64,000 nucleotides of DNA from Muribaculaceae bacterium (lineage in GTDB: Bacteria; Bacteroidota; Bacteroidia; Bacteroidales; Muribaculaceae). The translations under genes and the position numbers were made by a program. The notes under the pieces were generated by a model. That model worked only from the letters and a program-made list of their open reading frames with translations, was not told the DNA's origin and searched no databases. Shown here piece after piece: positions 51,673 through 60,712 of this stretch; within the stretch, counting starts at the first letter, position 1; each line of letters starts with the position of its first letter. The stretch covers positions 380,317 through 444,316 of the forward strand of contig JAMPAK010000001.1 of NCBI GenBank assembly GCA_023667285.1, read 5' to 3'.

Positions 51673-51691
51673 GCGCGGAATGAGTCCGCGC
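51673..51691 (-). other. Hairpin in the mce leader
   Basis: Seven-base stem GCGCGGA/TCCGCGC (51673-51679 with 51685-51691) within the 84-base leader of mce. No T-run follows, so it is not a terminator; it may stabilise the mRNA. Confidence 0.4.
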
Positions 51692-51704
51692 TCCTAACCG
51701 TGTG

Positions 51705-51735
51705 CAAAGTTAGCCAAAATTATCCTAACACCCAA
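51705..51735 (-). promoter_or_regulatory. Promoter of the mce-mmd operon
   Basis: Minus-strand TTG (51735-51733), 20 bases, TAACTTTG (51712-51705). Predicted start near 51701, leader about 84 bases. It sits directly after the rplI terminator. Confidence 0.7.
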
Positions 51736-51748
51736 GCCATAAGCCGAC

Positions 51749-51782
51749 AAAAAAAACGCTGTCGGCCATAAAGGCGACAGCG
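51749..51782 (-). terminator. Terminator of the rpsF-rpsR-rplI operon
   Basis: Minus-strand stem CGCTGTCG.CC / GGCGACAGCG (51782-51773 with 51767-51757, one bulged base), then eight T bases (51756-51749). It lies 25 bases after the rplI stop. Confidence 0.8.
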
Positions 51783-51807
51783 CTTTGTGTGGGTTCGTGG
51801 ATTTGAA

Positions 51808-52248
51808 TTATTCAGCCACAACCTCGAAGGGAACCTTGACGGTGACGTCGCGGTGGAGATTGATGGTGGCCTCATAGTTTCCGACTTCCTTGACGGGGTC
51901 AAGGGAGATGTACTTGCGGTCAATGTTGTGGCCGAGTTTCTCGAGGGCCTCAGCAATCTGGATGGCGTTGACAGAACCGAAGATAGTTCCGGTGCTTGAC
52001 ACCTTGGCGCCGATTGTGAGTTTAACGTCCTTGAGGGCTTCAGCCTGAGCCTCTGCCTCTGCCTTGATGCGCTCGAGTTTGTGGGCGCGCTGGCGCTGGT
52101 TCTCAGCAAGCACTTTAAGAGCAGAATCAGTGGCGATCACAGCCTTCCCGAAGGGGATGAGGTAGTTGCGGCCATAACCGCTCTTCACTTCGACCACGTC
52201 GTCCTTATAGCCGAGGCCGGAGATATCTTCTTTGAGAATGATCTTCAT
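51808..52248 (-). CDS. rplI: 50S ribosomal protein L9
   Basis: 146 residues, normal for L9. The N-terminal domain MKIILKEDISGLGYKDDVVEVKSGYGRNYLIPFGKAV is diagnostic, followed by the long central helix and the C-terminal 23S-binding domain. Last gene of the rpsF operon, followed by a strong terminator. Confidence 0.97.
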   Translation of the reverse strand: MKIILKEDISGLGYKDDVVEVKSGYGRNYLIPFGKAVIATDSALKVLAENQRQRAHKLERIKAEAEAQAEALKDVKLTIGAKVSSTGTIFGSVNAIQIAEALEKLGHNIDRKYISLDPVKEVGNYEATINLHRDVTVKVPFEVVAE

Positions 52249-52270
52249 AATTACTGATAGCTTTTAAAGT

Positions 52271-52537
52271 TTATTTCATCAGGTCGGTGACGTAGGGCAG
52301 GAGAGCCAGATGGCGGGCGCGTTTAACGGCCTGGGCCACACGGCGCTGGAATTTGAGCGATGTGCCGGTGATGCGGCGGGGGAGGAGCTTGCCCTGCTCG
52401 TTGAGGAACTTCTTGAGGAACTCAGGATCCTTGTAGTCGACATACTTGATGCCGCTGCGCTTGAAGCGGCAATATTTTTTCTTCTTCACGTCCACCGACA
52501 GGGGAGTGAGATAGCGGATTTCAGATGCTTGTGCCAT
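52271..52537 (-). CDS. rpsR: 30S ribosomal protein S18
   Basis: 88 residues with the S18 core [51 protein letters not shown]. It pairs with S6 in the 30S platform. Three bases after rpsF and 22 before rplI. Confidence 0.97.
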   Translation of the reverse strand: MAQASEIRYLTPLSVDVKKKKYCRFKRSGIKYVDYKDPEFLKKFLNEQGKLLPRRITGTSLKFQRRVAQAVKRARHLALLPYVTDLMK

Positions 52538-52540
52538 GGT

Positions 52541-52912
52541 TTAGTTCTCCTTTGCTTCTTCGGTTGCTACTGTGGTTGCGTTGTTCTTGACGCGATTGCG
52601 GCGCTTCTCGGCATACTCTGCGGCATACTTGTCGAGACGGAACACGAGGAAGCGGAGCACACGCTCGTCACGGCGGAATGCGGTCTCGATTTTCTTGACG
52701 ATAGTGGGATCGCCGTCAAACTCCACCAGCGAGTAGAAGCCGGTCGACTTCTTCTGGATTGGATAGGCAAGTTTACGAAGGCCCCAGAGCTCTTCGTTGA
52801 CGATAGTGGCGCCGTTGTCGGTCAGCACCTTCTCGAACTTTTCTACCGCTTCCTTCATCTGCTGGTCAGACAAAACGGGAGTTAAAATGAAAACGGTTTC
52901 GTACTTATTCAT
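52541..52912 (-). CDS. rpsF: 30S ribosomal protein S6
   Basis: 123 residues: [60 protein letters not shown] and [14 protein letters not shown] are the S6 core. The C-terminal basic/acid tail ([23 protein letters not shown]) is longer than in E. coli. It is first in the operon; the leader (52913-52969) may bind S6/S18, but I could not draw the known motif. Confidence 0.97.
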   Translation of the reverse strand: MNKYETVFILTPVLSDQQMKEAVEKFEKVLTDNGATIVNEELWGLRKLAYPIQKKSTGFYSLVEFDGDPTIVKKIETAFRRDERVLRFLVFRLDKYAAEYAEKRRNRVKNNATTVATEEAKEN

Positions 52913-52972
52913 TTTGGTGAATTATGTTGATTGATTGGTGAACGGAAAGAACCGTGCAGGTTTTTCCGGCCG

Positions 52973-53003
52973 CAAAGTTACGGTTTTTCTCCGAATCCAC
53001 AAA
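52973..53003 (-). promoter_or_regulatory. Promoter of the rpsF operon
   Basis: Minus-strand TTTG (53003-53000), 19 bases, TAACTTTG (52980-52973). Predicted start near 52969, leader about 57 bases. Confidence 0.7.
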
Positions 53004-53052
53004 ATCTCGGAGATGGATTTTTCAAGGATTTTTCAAGCATGGCGTCAGAAAG

Positions 53053-53084
53053 TTTGTCGGTCTGAGAGATAATTTATAATTTTG
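53053..53084 (+). promoter_or_regulatory. Promoter of the cobalamin-switch transcript
   Basis: TTTG at 53053-53056, exactly 20 bases, TAATTTTG at 53077-53084. Predicted start near 53088, at the 5' edge of the riboswitch. Confidence 0.75.
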
Positions 53085-53091
53085 CGGCGGA

Positions 53092-53290
53092 TTTCAGTGC
53101 CTAACCGTGAGAGCGGGGAGGCTCAAAAGGGAATCCGGTGAGAATCCGGAACAGTACCCGCTGCTGTAAGTTCCTGCCATCCAGCACATCTCCGTGTCTT
53201 ATTGCCACTGGACGCCTCATGTCCGGGAAGGCGCACGAGAAGATGGGAACAAGTCAGAAGACCTGCTGAGACCCATTGTAAAGACGAGGC
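53092..53290 (+). promoter_or_regulatory. Cobalamin riboswitch
   Basis: The conserved core is easily read: AAAAGGGAATCCGGTG (53125-53140), then GTACCCGCTGCTGTAA (53154-53169), GCCACTG (53204-53210), GGGAAGGCGCACGAGAAG (53225-53242) and GTCAGAAGACCTGC (53253-53266). These are the segments of the B12-box aptamer. The region from 53270 to the ATG at 53443 forms the expression platform and holds a short CCTG/CAGG hairpin followed by TTTTTG (about 53290-53320). High B12 should reduce expression of the TonB receptor and PepSY genes. Confidence 0.93.
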
Positions 53291-53442
53291 CTGCGGGAAA
53301 ACAGGATGTTTTTGTGTTTCATGACGGGAAAAGGTGTGTCCACTACACCCGATGCCCCGCTCTGACACACTTTTTGTTCATTTTCCTCATGGCCCGACGT
53401 CACGACGAACTGTGAGACCAATCATTTTTCTATAATACGACA

Positions 53443-55713
53443 ATGAACAAAAAGTATTTTCTGACGCTATTGGCCGCACTGCCGGGTTTTGCAGGAGCTC
53501 AGGCCACAGAACAAGTCGATACTGTCTCCCTCAATGAGGTTGTGGTCATCGACGACTATGGAAAAAATGCCGGAGTGGGCAAGCTCGATGTCCCTGCTTG
53601 GGAGGCACCGATGTCCATCTCTATCATGCCGGCCACAGAGATTTCAAACATTGGAGCGATGAGCCTCAACACGCTCACCCGCAATGCCACAGGCATACGC
53701 CCCAACAACACTTATGGCGGCTTCATGACCTTCAACATCCGCGGCTTCAATGCCTTTGTGCTCCTCAACGACGGCATCCGCGATGAGCGCCATAATCTTT
53801 ACGGCTCGGCGCCAAACACCTCCCTCGCCTCAGTCGAGAAGGTTGAGATTCTCAAGGGAGCCTCGTCTGTGATGTATGGCCACTCAGCCCTGGGCGGCAT
53901 CGTCAACATCGTGCACCGTCAGCCCACCAAGGAGACGCATGTCAACACCACCATGACTATGGGAAGCTGGGGACGATATTCAGTCTCCGGAGGCGCTGGA
54001 GGAACAATCGTCAACTCGCTGACCTATCGCGCCGACTTCGAGATGACCGGCGGCAAGGGATGGCGCGACACTGACAACCGCACACGCAATGCTCGCATCG
54101 CCCTGAAGTGGAAGCCCACTGACTCTGACATGTTTGACTTTGTGCTGATGGGCAAGAACGACATCTATGGGACAGATATGGGCGAGCCTCACTTCGACCA
54201 CGACATCTATTCTTCGAAGACAGATGCCCTCGCCTATCTCAAAGGCTCACGGCCCGCCGGCATGAAACTATCCACCAGATATGCCGACCCAAAGGATCAT
54301 CTCTATGACAAGGATATTCTGACCTCGCTGAGATATGAGCACAGTTTCAAGGATGGGATATGGAAATTCTCAGACTATCTGTCGTGGTATTTCAACAAAC
54401 TGGACTACTACGCATCTGAGAAACTGACCTATCTCACATCTTCAGAGCCCATCTACGACCACTATTATATGAACGGCAATAACCGTACATATATATGTAC
54501 CGACTCTATCCAGCGTGCCGGGTATGCATTTGCCTACAAGACCAACCTCACGCAGAACCAAGCTGAAATCCAAGGCCGCTTCAACACCGGAAGCGTGAAG
54601 CACAACTTCCTGGGCGGATGGTCATTCTCCTACAATTACACTCCGCGCTACACCACTAACTATAACCGCGACGCCACCGGCCCGGGCAAGAACTCGCACG
54701 TCTCCGTAGTGGATCCCGTGCTCAACCAGGGGAATGTCTCACTCCCATTCTCCGGCCTCAACCGGGCCCATGAATATATGAACGGCGTCTATGTGCAGGA
54801 CTGGATCAATATCACGCCCCAACTCTCAGCCCTCGCCAGTCTGCGCTTTGACCGCTATGACCGCAAATATCAGCAGGATGTGGTGAACAACACCACCGTT
54901 CTCTCGACCGGAGAGGAGTCGAAGACTCACGACAATGCCTTCACTTATCGTTTCAGTCTCCTCTATCAGATAGACAAGCGTGTCAATGTCTTCGCATCGA
55001 CCAGCAACTACTTCAAGCCCACACGCACCGTGGCCGCTCCCGGTTATATATACGTGGGGAGCGACGGCAAGGAAATCACACCTGACGGCAAGAATGTGTT
55101 CAGCCCCGAGAAGGGCTATCAATATGAGGTGGGCTCACACATGCTCATCCCCAATGTCATCGACGCCAATCTCTCGGCGTTCTATATCTTGAGAACAAAT
55201 ATGGTGCAGTCGCTCGGGACATATGAGGGCAGCACCGTGTCGGGGCAGGTGGGCAAGAACGACTCCAAAGGTCTTGAGTTTGACTTCAATGTCTATCCGC
55301 TACAGGGTCTGACCATATCAGGCGGCTACACCATGACATTTGCCAAAATCAAGGAATATAAGGAGAACATCTATGCCCAGAACACTCAGGCGGGGAACTA
55401 TCTGAATCTCGTTCCACGCCATATGGGCTACGGATGGGTATTCTATGACTTTCACGGAGCAGCCACAGGGCTTAAGGTGGGCGTGGGGTTCAACGCCTCG
55501 AGCAAGTGTTATGTCAACACCGCCAACACCCTTGAGTTCCCGGGGTGGGCAGTGGCAAACGCCATGGTCGGATATAAATTCGACAACTGGCGTCTGCAGT
55601 TGAATCTCAACAACATTTTCGACAAGACATATTACATGACCTCTGTCAACACCATCGGCTTCATTCCTGAGGAGAAGCGCAACGTGATGTTCACCGCATC
55701 GTTTGAAATCTGA
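53443..55713 (+). CDS. TonB-dependent receptor, siderophore-receptor type, under B12 control
   Basis: 756 residues with a signal peptide (MNKKYFLTLLAALPGFAGAQ). The plug domain has VSLNEVVVIDDYGK, NIRGFNAFVLLNDGIRDERHNLYG and VEKVEILKGASSVMYGHSALGGIVNIVHRQP; the barrel is full length and ends KRNVMFTASFEI with a terminal aromatic residue. The plug looks like FhuE/FhuA-type ferric-siderophore receptors rather than BtuB. The riboswitch upstream argues for corrinoid or a corrinoid-regulated cargo. No carboxypeptidase-like N-domain. It overlaps the PepSY gene by one base (TGATG). Confidence 0.9.
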   Translation: MNKKYFLTLLAALPGFAGAQATEQVDTVSLNEVVVIDDYGKNAGVGKLDVPAWEAPMSISIMPATEISNIGAMSLNTLTRNATGIRPNNTYGGFMTFNIRGFNAFVLLNDGIRDERHNLYGSAPNTSLASVEKVEILKGASSVMYGHSALGGIVNIVHRQPTKETHVNTTMTMGSWGRYSVSGGAGGTIVNSLTYRADFEMTGGKGWRDTDNRTRNARIALKWKPTDSDMFDFVLMGKNDIYGTDMGEPHFDHDIYSSKTDALAYLKGSRPAGMKLSTRYADPKDHLYDKDILTSLRYEHSFKDGIWKFSDYLSWYFNKLDYYASEKLTYLTSSEPIYDHYYMNGNNRTYICTDSIQRAGYAFAYKTNLTQNQAEIQGRFNTGSVKHNFLGGWSFSYNYTPRYTTNYNRDATGPGKNSHVSVVDPVLNQGNVSLPFSGLNRAHEYMNGVYVQDWINITPQLSALASLRFDRYDRKYQQDVVNNTTVLSTGEESKTHDNAFTYRFSLLYQIDKRVNVFASTSNYFKPTRTVAAPGYIYVGSDGKEITPDGKNVFSPEKGYQYEVGSHMLIPNVIDANLSAFYILRTNMVQSLGTYEGSTVSGQVGKNDSKGLEFDFNVYPLQGLTISGGYTMTFAKIKEYKENIYAQNTQAGNYLNLVPRHMGYGWVFYDFHGAATGLKVGVGFNASSKCYVNTANTLEFPGWAVANAMVGYKFDNWRLQLNLNNIFDKTYYMTSVNTIGFIPEEKRNVMFTASFEI

Positions 55714-57071
55714 TGGGGCTGCTGAAAAAGTCACTATATCTTCACAAGGTACTCGGGTATAGCCTGGGTATCTTGTTTTTGATGTGGTTTGTCAGCGGAA
55801 CCGTGATGATATTCAACCGCTATCCACGTGTCACTCCCGGGATGACAGTGGAGCATGGGCGCAATCTGAGCAGCGGCATCTCACTGCCAGACAGCATCCT
55901 TCCCAACGGTAAGGCCGTCAGCATCAGTGTGGAGGATTATGGCGCCGGGCCGGTGGCCAATATCGACGGCCGTAAGCATCCACTTGATGTCAATCATTTA
56001 GATGCTCAGGGTGTCCCCGCAAGGTGGGGAGAGTCGGTGATCGCCACAGACACTCTCATGGGCATGGATGTGTGGCTCCTCGGACGTATGCCTAAAGGAA
56101 GTGATTTTCCCATAGCGAGATACACTTATGCCAACGGTGATGAACTGTATGTGTCACAAACCACTTCTGAGCCGATGCAGTTCACCGGAAGCCGTGAACG
56201 TGCGGGGGCCTGGATGGGGGCTGTCCCTCACTGGCTCTACATCACTCCTCTCCGCAGTCTGGGGCGAGAGCCTTGGGCATGGGTCATCATCACAATCTCT
56301 CTGGCAGGGGTGGTCATGGTGCTGGTGGGGTTTGTGGCAGGTCTGATTTTGGCGGTGAAATCCTCACGCCATCAGGGATATCTGTCGCCATACCGGACCC
56401 GTTTAGCCAGGTTTCATCATCTCTCGGGATGTCTGTTCGGCATTTTCATCCTGGGGTGGATATTCAGCGGCTATATGTCGATGGTTCAGATTCCTGACTG
56501 GCTTGTGGGGAAAGCCGAGCGTCCTTCATGGGCCGACTCATCCAAGGTGACCCCGTCGAAATTCACACTCCATCCGGACAGCGCACTGGCTCAGGTCTCC
56601 AATCCACGCTCGCTGACATGGCTTGAGATAGCAGGGTGTCCTGTCTATCGGATTACCTCGGCTGATGGAGACAATCATCTGATTTATGCGTCAGGACACG
56701 ATGCGGGTAAACGGCTTGTGATAGACCGCGATGTTTGCCGACTCATCGGAGGGGCAGGATGTGCCGTAGACCTTCTTGAGGAGTACGACGATGGATATCT
56801 CAGTCTTCGCGGCGAGCTTCCCCTACCCGTCTATCGTATCATTGTCCCGTCAGATGACGGTCTGACCCTGTATGTCAGCCCCTCAGATGGCGTTATCAAG
56901 AGCGTAGACACCAACAGTCTGACCCGGAGCCTCCTATATAGGGGACTTCACTGCCTCGGATTTCCGGTCATGGCCCGACATCCAGAGCTGCGCATCACGC
57001 TGATGCTCATATTCATGATGCTCGGGCTGATGGTAACCCTTTCCGGAGTGGGACAAGCATTCAAGAAATGA
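55713..57071 (+). CDS. PepSY-associated membrane protein (putative reductase/uptake partner)
   Basis: 452 residues with four main helices (about 13-33, 188-215, 232-255 and 425-448) and PepSY domains in between. The pattern KSLYLHKVLGYSLGILFLMWFVSGTVMIFNRYPRVTPGM and RFHHLSGCLFGIFILGWIFSGYM is typical of PepSY_TM proteins, some of which (FoxB and PiuB type) reduce or process ferric siderophores at the inner membrane. The paired histidines (His15, His239 or so) could bind haem (inference). It is coupled to the receptor by TGATG and a terminator follows. Confidence 0.87.
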   Translation: MGLLKKSLYLHKVLGYSLGILFLMWFVSGTVMIFNRYPRVTPGMTVEHGRNLSSGISLPDSILPNGKAVSISVEDYGAGPVANIDGRKHPLDVNHLDAQGVPARWGESVIATDTLMGMDVWLLGRMPKGSDFPIARYTYANGDELYVSQTTSEPMQFTGSRERAGAWMGAVPHWLYITPLRSLGREPWAWVIITISLAGVVMVLVGFVAGLILAVKSSRHQGYLSPYRTRLARFHHLSGCLFGIFILGWIFSGYMSMVQIPDWLVGKAERPSWADSSKVTPSKFTLHPDSALAQVSNPRSLTWLEIAGCPVYRITSADGDNHLIYASGHDAGKRLVIDRDVCRLIGGAGCAVDLLEEYDDGYLSLRGELPLPVYRIIVPSDDGLTLYVSPSDGVIKSVDTNSLTRSLLYRGLHCLGFPVMARHPELRITLMLIFMMLGLMVTLSGVGQAFKK

Positions 57072-57083
57072 CTCTACACGATA

Positions 57084-57117
57084 GATGCCAGTTCTGAAGG
57101 ACCGGCATCTTTTATTT
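57084..57117 (+). terminator. Terminator of the receptor/PepSY operon
   Basis: GATGCC/GGCATC outer stem (57084-57089 with 57104-57109) with an inner GTTC/GGAC stem, followed by TTTTATTT. Confidence 0.75.
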
Positions 57118-57178
57118 CCCACGCTTAAGTTTTATCAACAAATATTTGCATTTTTGGTAGATAATGCTTAAATTAGCC

Positions 57179-57254
57179 GTCGGAATTGCTGCGGCAACCC
57201 GACACTGAATATTTTTTACCGATCCCCTTCGGTCACTCGCCATCACCTATGGCG
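57179..57254 (+). other. Three successive hairpins in the DUF349 leader
   Basis: GTCGG...CCGAC with inner TTGC/GCAA (57179-57203) followed by a T6 run (57212-57217), then ACCGA/TCGGT (57218-57233), then CGCCAT/ATGGCG (57238-57254). All lie between the PepSY terminator and ATG 57302. The first is terminator-like; the row resembles an attenuator or a protein-binding leader. No known RNA motif was recognised. Confidence 0.45.
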
Positions 57255-57301
57255 CTGTGACAGAAGCATTTTATCACATCCCACACCCCCTACGAACTGT
57301 T

Positions 57302-59179
57302 ATGGAACAGCGTGACCCGTCGACAGAGCCTGCAGAGGTTCAGTCAACTACCTTGAACAATGAGACCGCCAAGGCGGCCGAGACCGTGAAAACCGAGACT
57401 ACTCAAGAAACCACTGAAGAGACCACTGCCGACGCCGCTCTCTCTGAGGAAAACGAGCCTATGGCTACTCAGCGCCCCCACACCAAGGAGGAACTGACCG
57501 CTACCCTTGCCGAACTGTCAGGCAAAGAGGCGGCTGAGATTTCGAACGATGAGGTGGCTCACCTCAAACAGCAGTTCTATGCCCTGCGCAACGAGGAGCA
57601 GCGCGCCGAGCGCGAGGCTTATGTCGAGGCCAACGGCTCAGACGAGGGCTATGCCCCTGCCACTGACCGGGCCGAGGAGGCTTTCAAGGGCCTTCTGGCC
57701 ATAATCAAGGAGAAGAAGGCTGCATATCGCGCTGCCGTCGAGGCCGAGCAGCAGGCCAACTATGAGAAGAAGAAGGCTATCATCGATAAGCTCAATGAGC
57801 TCAGCGGCGACACTGACAATGTGAACCGTGCGTTCCCCACCGTGCGCGAGCTCCAGGCTCAGTTCAAGGAAATCGGCGAAGTGCCTCAGACCGTCTCATC
57901 TGAACTCTGGAAATCTTATCAGGACGCCGTGGAACGTTTCTACGACCAACTGAAAATCAATAAAGAGCTCCGCGACTACGACTTCAAGAAGAATCTCGCC
58001 GAGAAGCAGGCCATTATCACCGAGGCTGAGAAACTCAAGGATGAGGAGGATGTGATTGTGGCGTTCAAGCGCCTGCAGGAATTCCATGACCAGTGGCGCG
58101 CCATCGGCCCCGTCCCCAAGGATGTCAGGGAAGAGATCTGGGGCCGCTTCAAGGAGATCTCAACTGAGATCCACAAGCGCTATCAGGACTTCTTTTTGGA
58201 GCGCAAGAACCGTGAGCGCGAGAACGAGGAGGCCAAGACTGCCCTCTGTGAACGCATCGAGGCTCTCGACTGGCACGACCTTAAGACATATGCTGCCTGG
58301 GACAATATGACAAAGGAGTTCATAGCCGCCCAGGAGGAATGGAAGAAACTCGGATATGCCTCAAGGAAGTCGAACAACGCACTGTTCAACCGCTTCCGCA
58401 GCGCATGCGATAAGTTCTTCTCTGCCAAGGCCGAGTTCTTCAAGAAGATGAAGGATGTCCTCTCAGAGAATCTTGAGAAGAAGATAGCCCTCTGTGAGCG
58501 CGCCGAAGCCCTCAAGGAGAGCACAGACTGGCGCGCGACAGCCGAGGAACTTGCCACCCTCCAGAAGGAATGGAAGACCATCGGCGCCGTGGCCAAGAAA
58601 CACTCAGACCAGGTGTGGCGCCGCTTCCTTGACGCCTGCGACTATTTCTTCGACCGCAAGAAGAAAAATGCCTCAGGCACCCGCCGCAACGAGCGTGCCA
58701 ACCTTGAGCAGAAGCAGGAGATAATAGAGAAACTCAAGGCCCTAGCCGAGAATCCCGGCGACGACCGCGAGACCACCATAAAGACACTCAAGGACCTTCA
58801 GGCAGAGTGGCAGAGTGTGGGCCATGTCCCCTTTGCCGAGAAAGACAAGGTCTATACGGAATATCGCGCCGTCGTCGACGCGCTCTACGCCTCACTCTCC
58901 ATGGGACGCAGAGGCTCGAGGATGGAAGCGTTTGAGAACACACTCTCAGACATGGAGGGCGACTCACAGCGCCTCTATCGTGAGCGCGAGCGCCTGCTGC
59001 GCGCCTATGAGCAGCGCCGCAACGAGCTCCAGACCTATGAGAACAACATGGGCTTCCTCTCAGCGCGCTCGAAGAACGCCGAGTCAATGCTGCGCGACAT
59101 GCAGCGCCGTGTGCAGCGCCTGCGTGACGACCTGGCAGACCTGGAAACAAAAATCAAATCTATTGACAGCAAACTCTGA
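57302..59179 (+). CDS. DUF349 repeat protein
   Basis: 625 residues starting at ATG 57302 (MEQRDPSTEPAEVQ). An acidic, Thr/Glu-rich N-terminal stretch (residues 1-75) leads to about five DUF349 units, each with the pattern ...W...G.V.......W..F. (for example QWRAIGPVPKDVREEIWGRFK and EWKTIGAVAKKHSDQVWRRFLDAC), and then a C-terminal coiled coil. No signal peptide. Function unknown; conserved throughout Bacteroidetes. A long hairpin at 59191-59298 ends the transcript. Confidence 0.9.
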   Translation: MEQRDPSTEPAEVQSTTLNNETAKAAETVKTETTQETTEETTADAALSEENEPMATQRPHTKEELTATLAELSGKEAAEISNDEVAHLKQQFYALRNEEQRAEREAYVEANGSDEGYAPATDRAEEAFKGLLAIIKEKKAAYRAAVEAEQQANYEKKKAIIDKLNELSGDTDNVNRAFPTVRELQAQFKEIGEVPQTVSSELWKSYQDAVERFYDQLKINKELRDYDFKKNLAEKQAIITEAEKLKDEEDVIVAFKRLQEFHDQWRAIGPVPKDVREEIWGRFKEISTEIHKRYQDFFLERKNRERENEEAKTALCERIEALDWHDLKTYAAWDNMTKEFIAAQEEWKKLGYASRKSNNALFNRFRSACDKFFSAKAEFFKKMKDVLSENLEKKIALCERAEALKESTDWRATAEELATLQKEWKTIGAVAKKHSDQVWRRFLDACDYFFDRKKKNASGTRRNERANLEQKQEIIEKLKALAENPGDDRETTIKTLKDLQAEWQSVGHVPFAEKDKVYTEYRAVVDALYASLSMGRRGSRMEAFENTLSDMEGDSQRLYRERERLLRAYEQRRNELQTYENNMGFLSARSKNAESMLRDMQRRVQRLRDDLADLETKIKSIDSKL

Positions 59180-59190
59180 ACACTGACTAA

Positions 59191-59298
59191 AGCGCCAGGC
59201 CCGGCGTTCACACCCCGGCGCGGATCCTACGCATGAGGAGAGAGGAGAGGTCCGCGCATCGGGGGTGTACGCACTCCAAACGGGCTTGGCGCTCTTTT
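59191..59298 (+). terminator. Long hairpin terminator after the DUF349 gene
   Basis: Outer arms AGCGCCAGGCCC (59191-59202) and GGGCTTGGCGCT (59282-59293) pair with one wobble; inner arms ACACCCC/GGGGTGT and CGCGGA/TCCGCG extend the stem. T4 follows. At over 100 bases this is larger than an ordinary terminator. Confidence 0.6.
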
Positions 59299-59326
59299 GC
59301 CCACAACGCTGTAACACTGCGGAGAC

Positions 59327-60712
59327 ATGTTCCAAAGGGGAAAATACGGACGATTCATACATTCGATTTTCGCACTGGTTGACTTTATTGTGCTCAACCT
59401 GTCGTTTCTCGTGCTTGTGATGGTCCACGTCGGCATCGACGACCTCCACACACGCATGATATGGCTGCTTCTCAACGTGGCCTATATCCCCTCAGCCCTG
59501 TGGCTGAGCGATGTCTATAAGGAACGCCCCATGATGATGGAGAGCGTGATGCGGTCGACGCTGCTTGCAGTCGGCTCACACGCCCTGTGCTTCATCATGC
59601 TGCTGTATGTGATGGAACTGGACGACATTCCTTGGAAGGTGCTTGTGGAGTACTATATCCTGCTGACGGCAGCCATGCTGGTGTGGCGCATCACCGGCCA
59701 GACCATGCTCAAGCGCTTCAGGCGCATGGGAGGCAACAAGCGCCGCGTAGTCATAATAGGGTGTGGCAACACGGGGCGAAGGCTATATGACGAGATGAAT
59801 GTCCATCCCGGATTCGGCTATGAGGTGATAGGGTTCTTCGACATATATTGTCCGCCGGATTTTCCATATAAGGACCTGTACAAAGGCAATATCCGTGACC
59901 TAGCCGAATTTGCGGCTGCGATGCATCCCGATGAGCTCTTCTATGCTATCTCCGGCGAGGACCGCGAGACGGTCCAGCTGGCGGTGAATGTCTGCGACTC
60001 TGGGATGACAAAATTCTATTATGTCCCCCAGCTCTCACCTTATCTGACACGCAATTTCCGGCAGGCTCAGATTGGAGCCATCCCGGTGATGGGTGTGCTC
60101 AACAATCCGCTTGAGTCTACAGTAAACTCAATGATGAAACGCGGATTCGACATTCTCTTCTCAGCCTTCTTCCTGCTGATTTCGCCGCTGGTATTCATCC
60201 CGGTGGCCATCGCCATCAAGTTGACATCTCCGGGGCCTATCTTCTTCCGTCAGAAGCGCACGGGATATATGGGAAATGAGTTCTGGTGCTATAAGTTCCG
60301 CACCATGCACGTCAACGCCGATGCAGACTCGCTGCAGGCCAGCAAGGACGACCCGCGCAAGACCCGTCTGGGCGATTTTCTGAGGCGCACAAGCATCGAC
60401 GAGCTTCCCCAGTTCTACAATGTGCTGAAGGGAGACATGTCCGTGGTGGGACCGCGCCCTCACATGCTCAAGCACACCGAGGACTACAGCCGTTTGATAG
60501 GGAACTACATGGTGCGCCATTTCATCAAGCCGGGCATCACCGGCTGGGCCCAGGTGATGGGATATCGCGGGCAAACCGAGGAACTGTGGCAGATGGAGAA
60601 GCGTGTCGAGCACGACATCTGGTATATCGAGCACTGGAGTTTCCTGCTTGACGTGAAGATTATCATCCGCACCATCATCAACGCCCTCCACAAGGACCAA
60701 AATGCGTTCTGA
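59327..60712 (+). CDS. Undecaprenyl-phosphate sugar phosphotransferase (WcaJ type)
   Basis: 461 residues. Four or five N-terminal helices (about 12-135), a nucleotide-binding-like CoA_binding_3 domain (VVIIGCGNTGRRLYDEM), a helix (FDILFSAFFLLISPLVFIPVAIAIKL, about 270-300), and the cytoplasmic catalytic domain: SPGPIFFRQKRTGYMGNEFWCYKFRTM, RRTSIDELPQFYNVLKGDMSVVGPRPHM and PGITGWAQVMGYRG. Adds glucose-1-phosphate or another sugar phosphate to the lipid carrier and starts exopolysaccharide. No glycan cluster is next to it. Overlaps recQ by 11 bases. Confidence 0.93.
   Translation: MFQRGKYGRFIHSIFALVDFIVLNLSFLVLVMVHVGIDDLHTRMIWLLLNVAYIPSALWLSDVYKERPMMMESVMRSTLLAVGSHALCFIMLLYVMELDDIPWKVLVEYYILLTAAMLVWRITGQTMLKRFRRMGGNKRRVVIIGCGNTGRRLYDEMNVHPGFGYEVIGFFDIYCPPDFPYKDLYKGNIRDLAEFAAAMHPDELFYAISGEDRETVQLAVNVCDSGMTKFYYVPQLSPYLTRNFRQAQIGAIPVMGVLNNPLESTVNSMMKRGFDILFSAFFLLISPLVFIPVAIAIKLTSPGPIFFRQKRTGYMGNEFWCYKFRTMHVNADADSLQASKDDPRKTRLGDFLRRTSIDELPQFYNVLKGDMSVVGPRPHMLKHTEDYSRLIGNYMVRHFIKPGITGWAQVMGYRGQTEELWQMEKRVEHDIWYIEHWSFLLDVKIIIRTIINALHKDQNAF

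Noticed and set aside
52913-52972. S6:S18-binding leader motif before rpsF
   Set aside because: The leader is in the right place, but I could not draw the conserved stem and CCG bulge with confidence.
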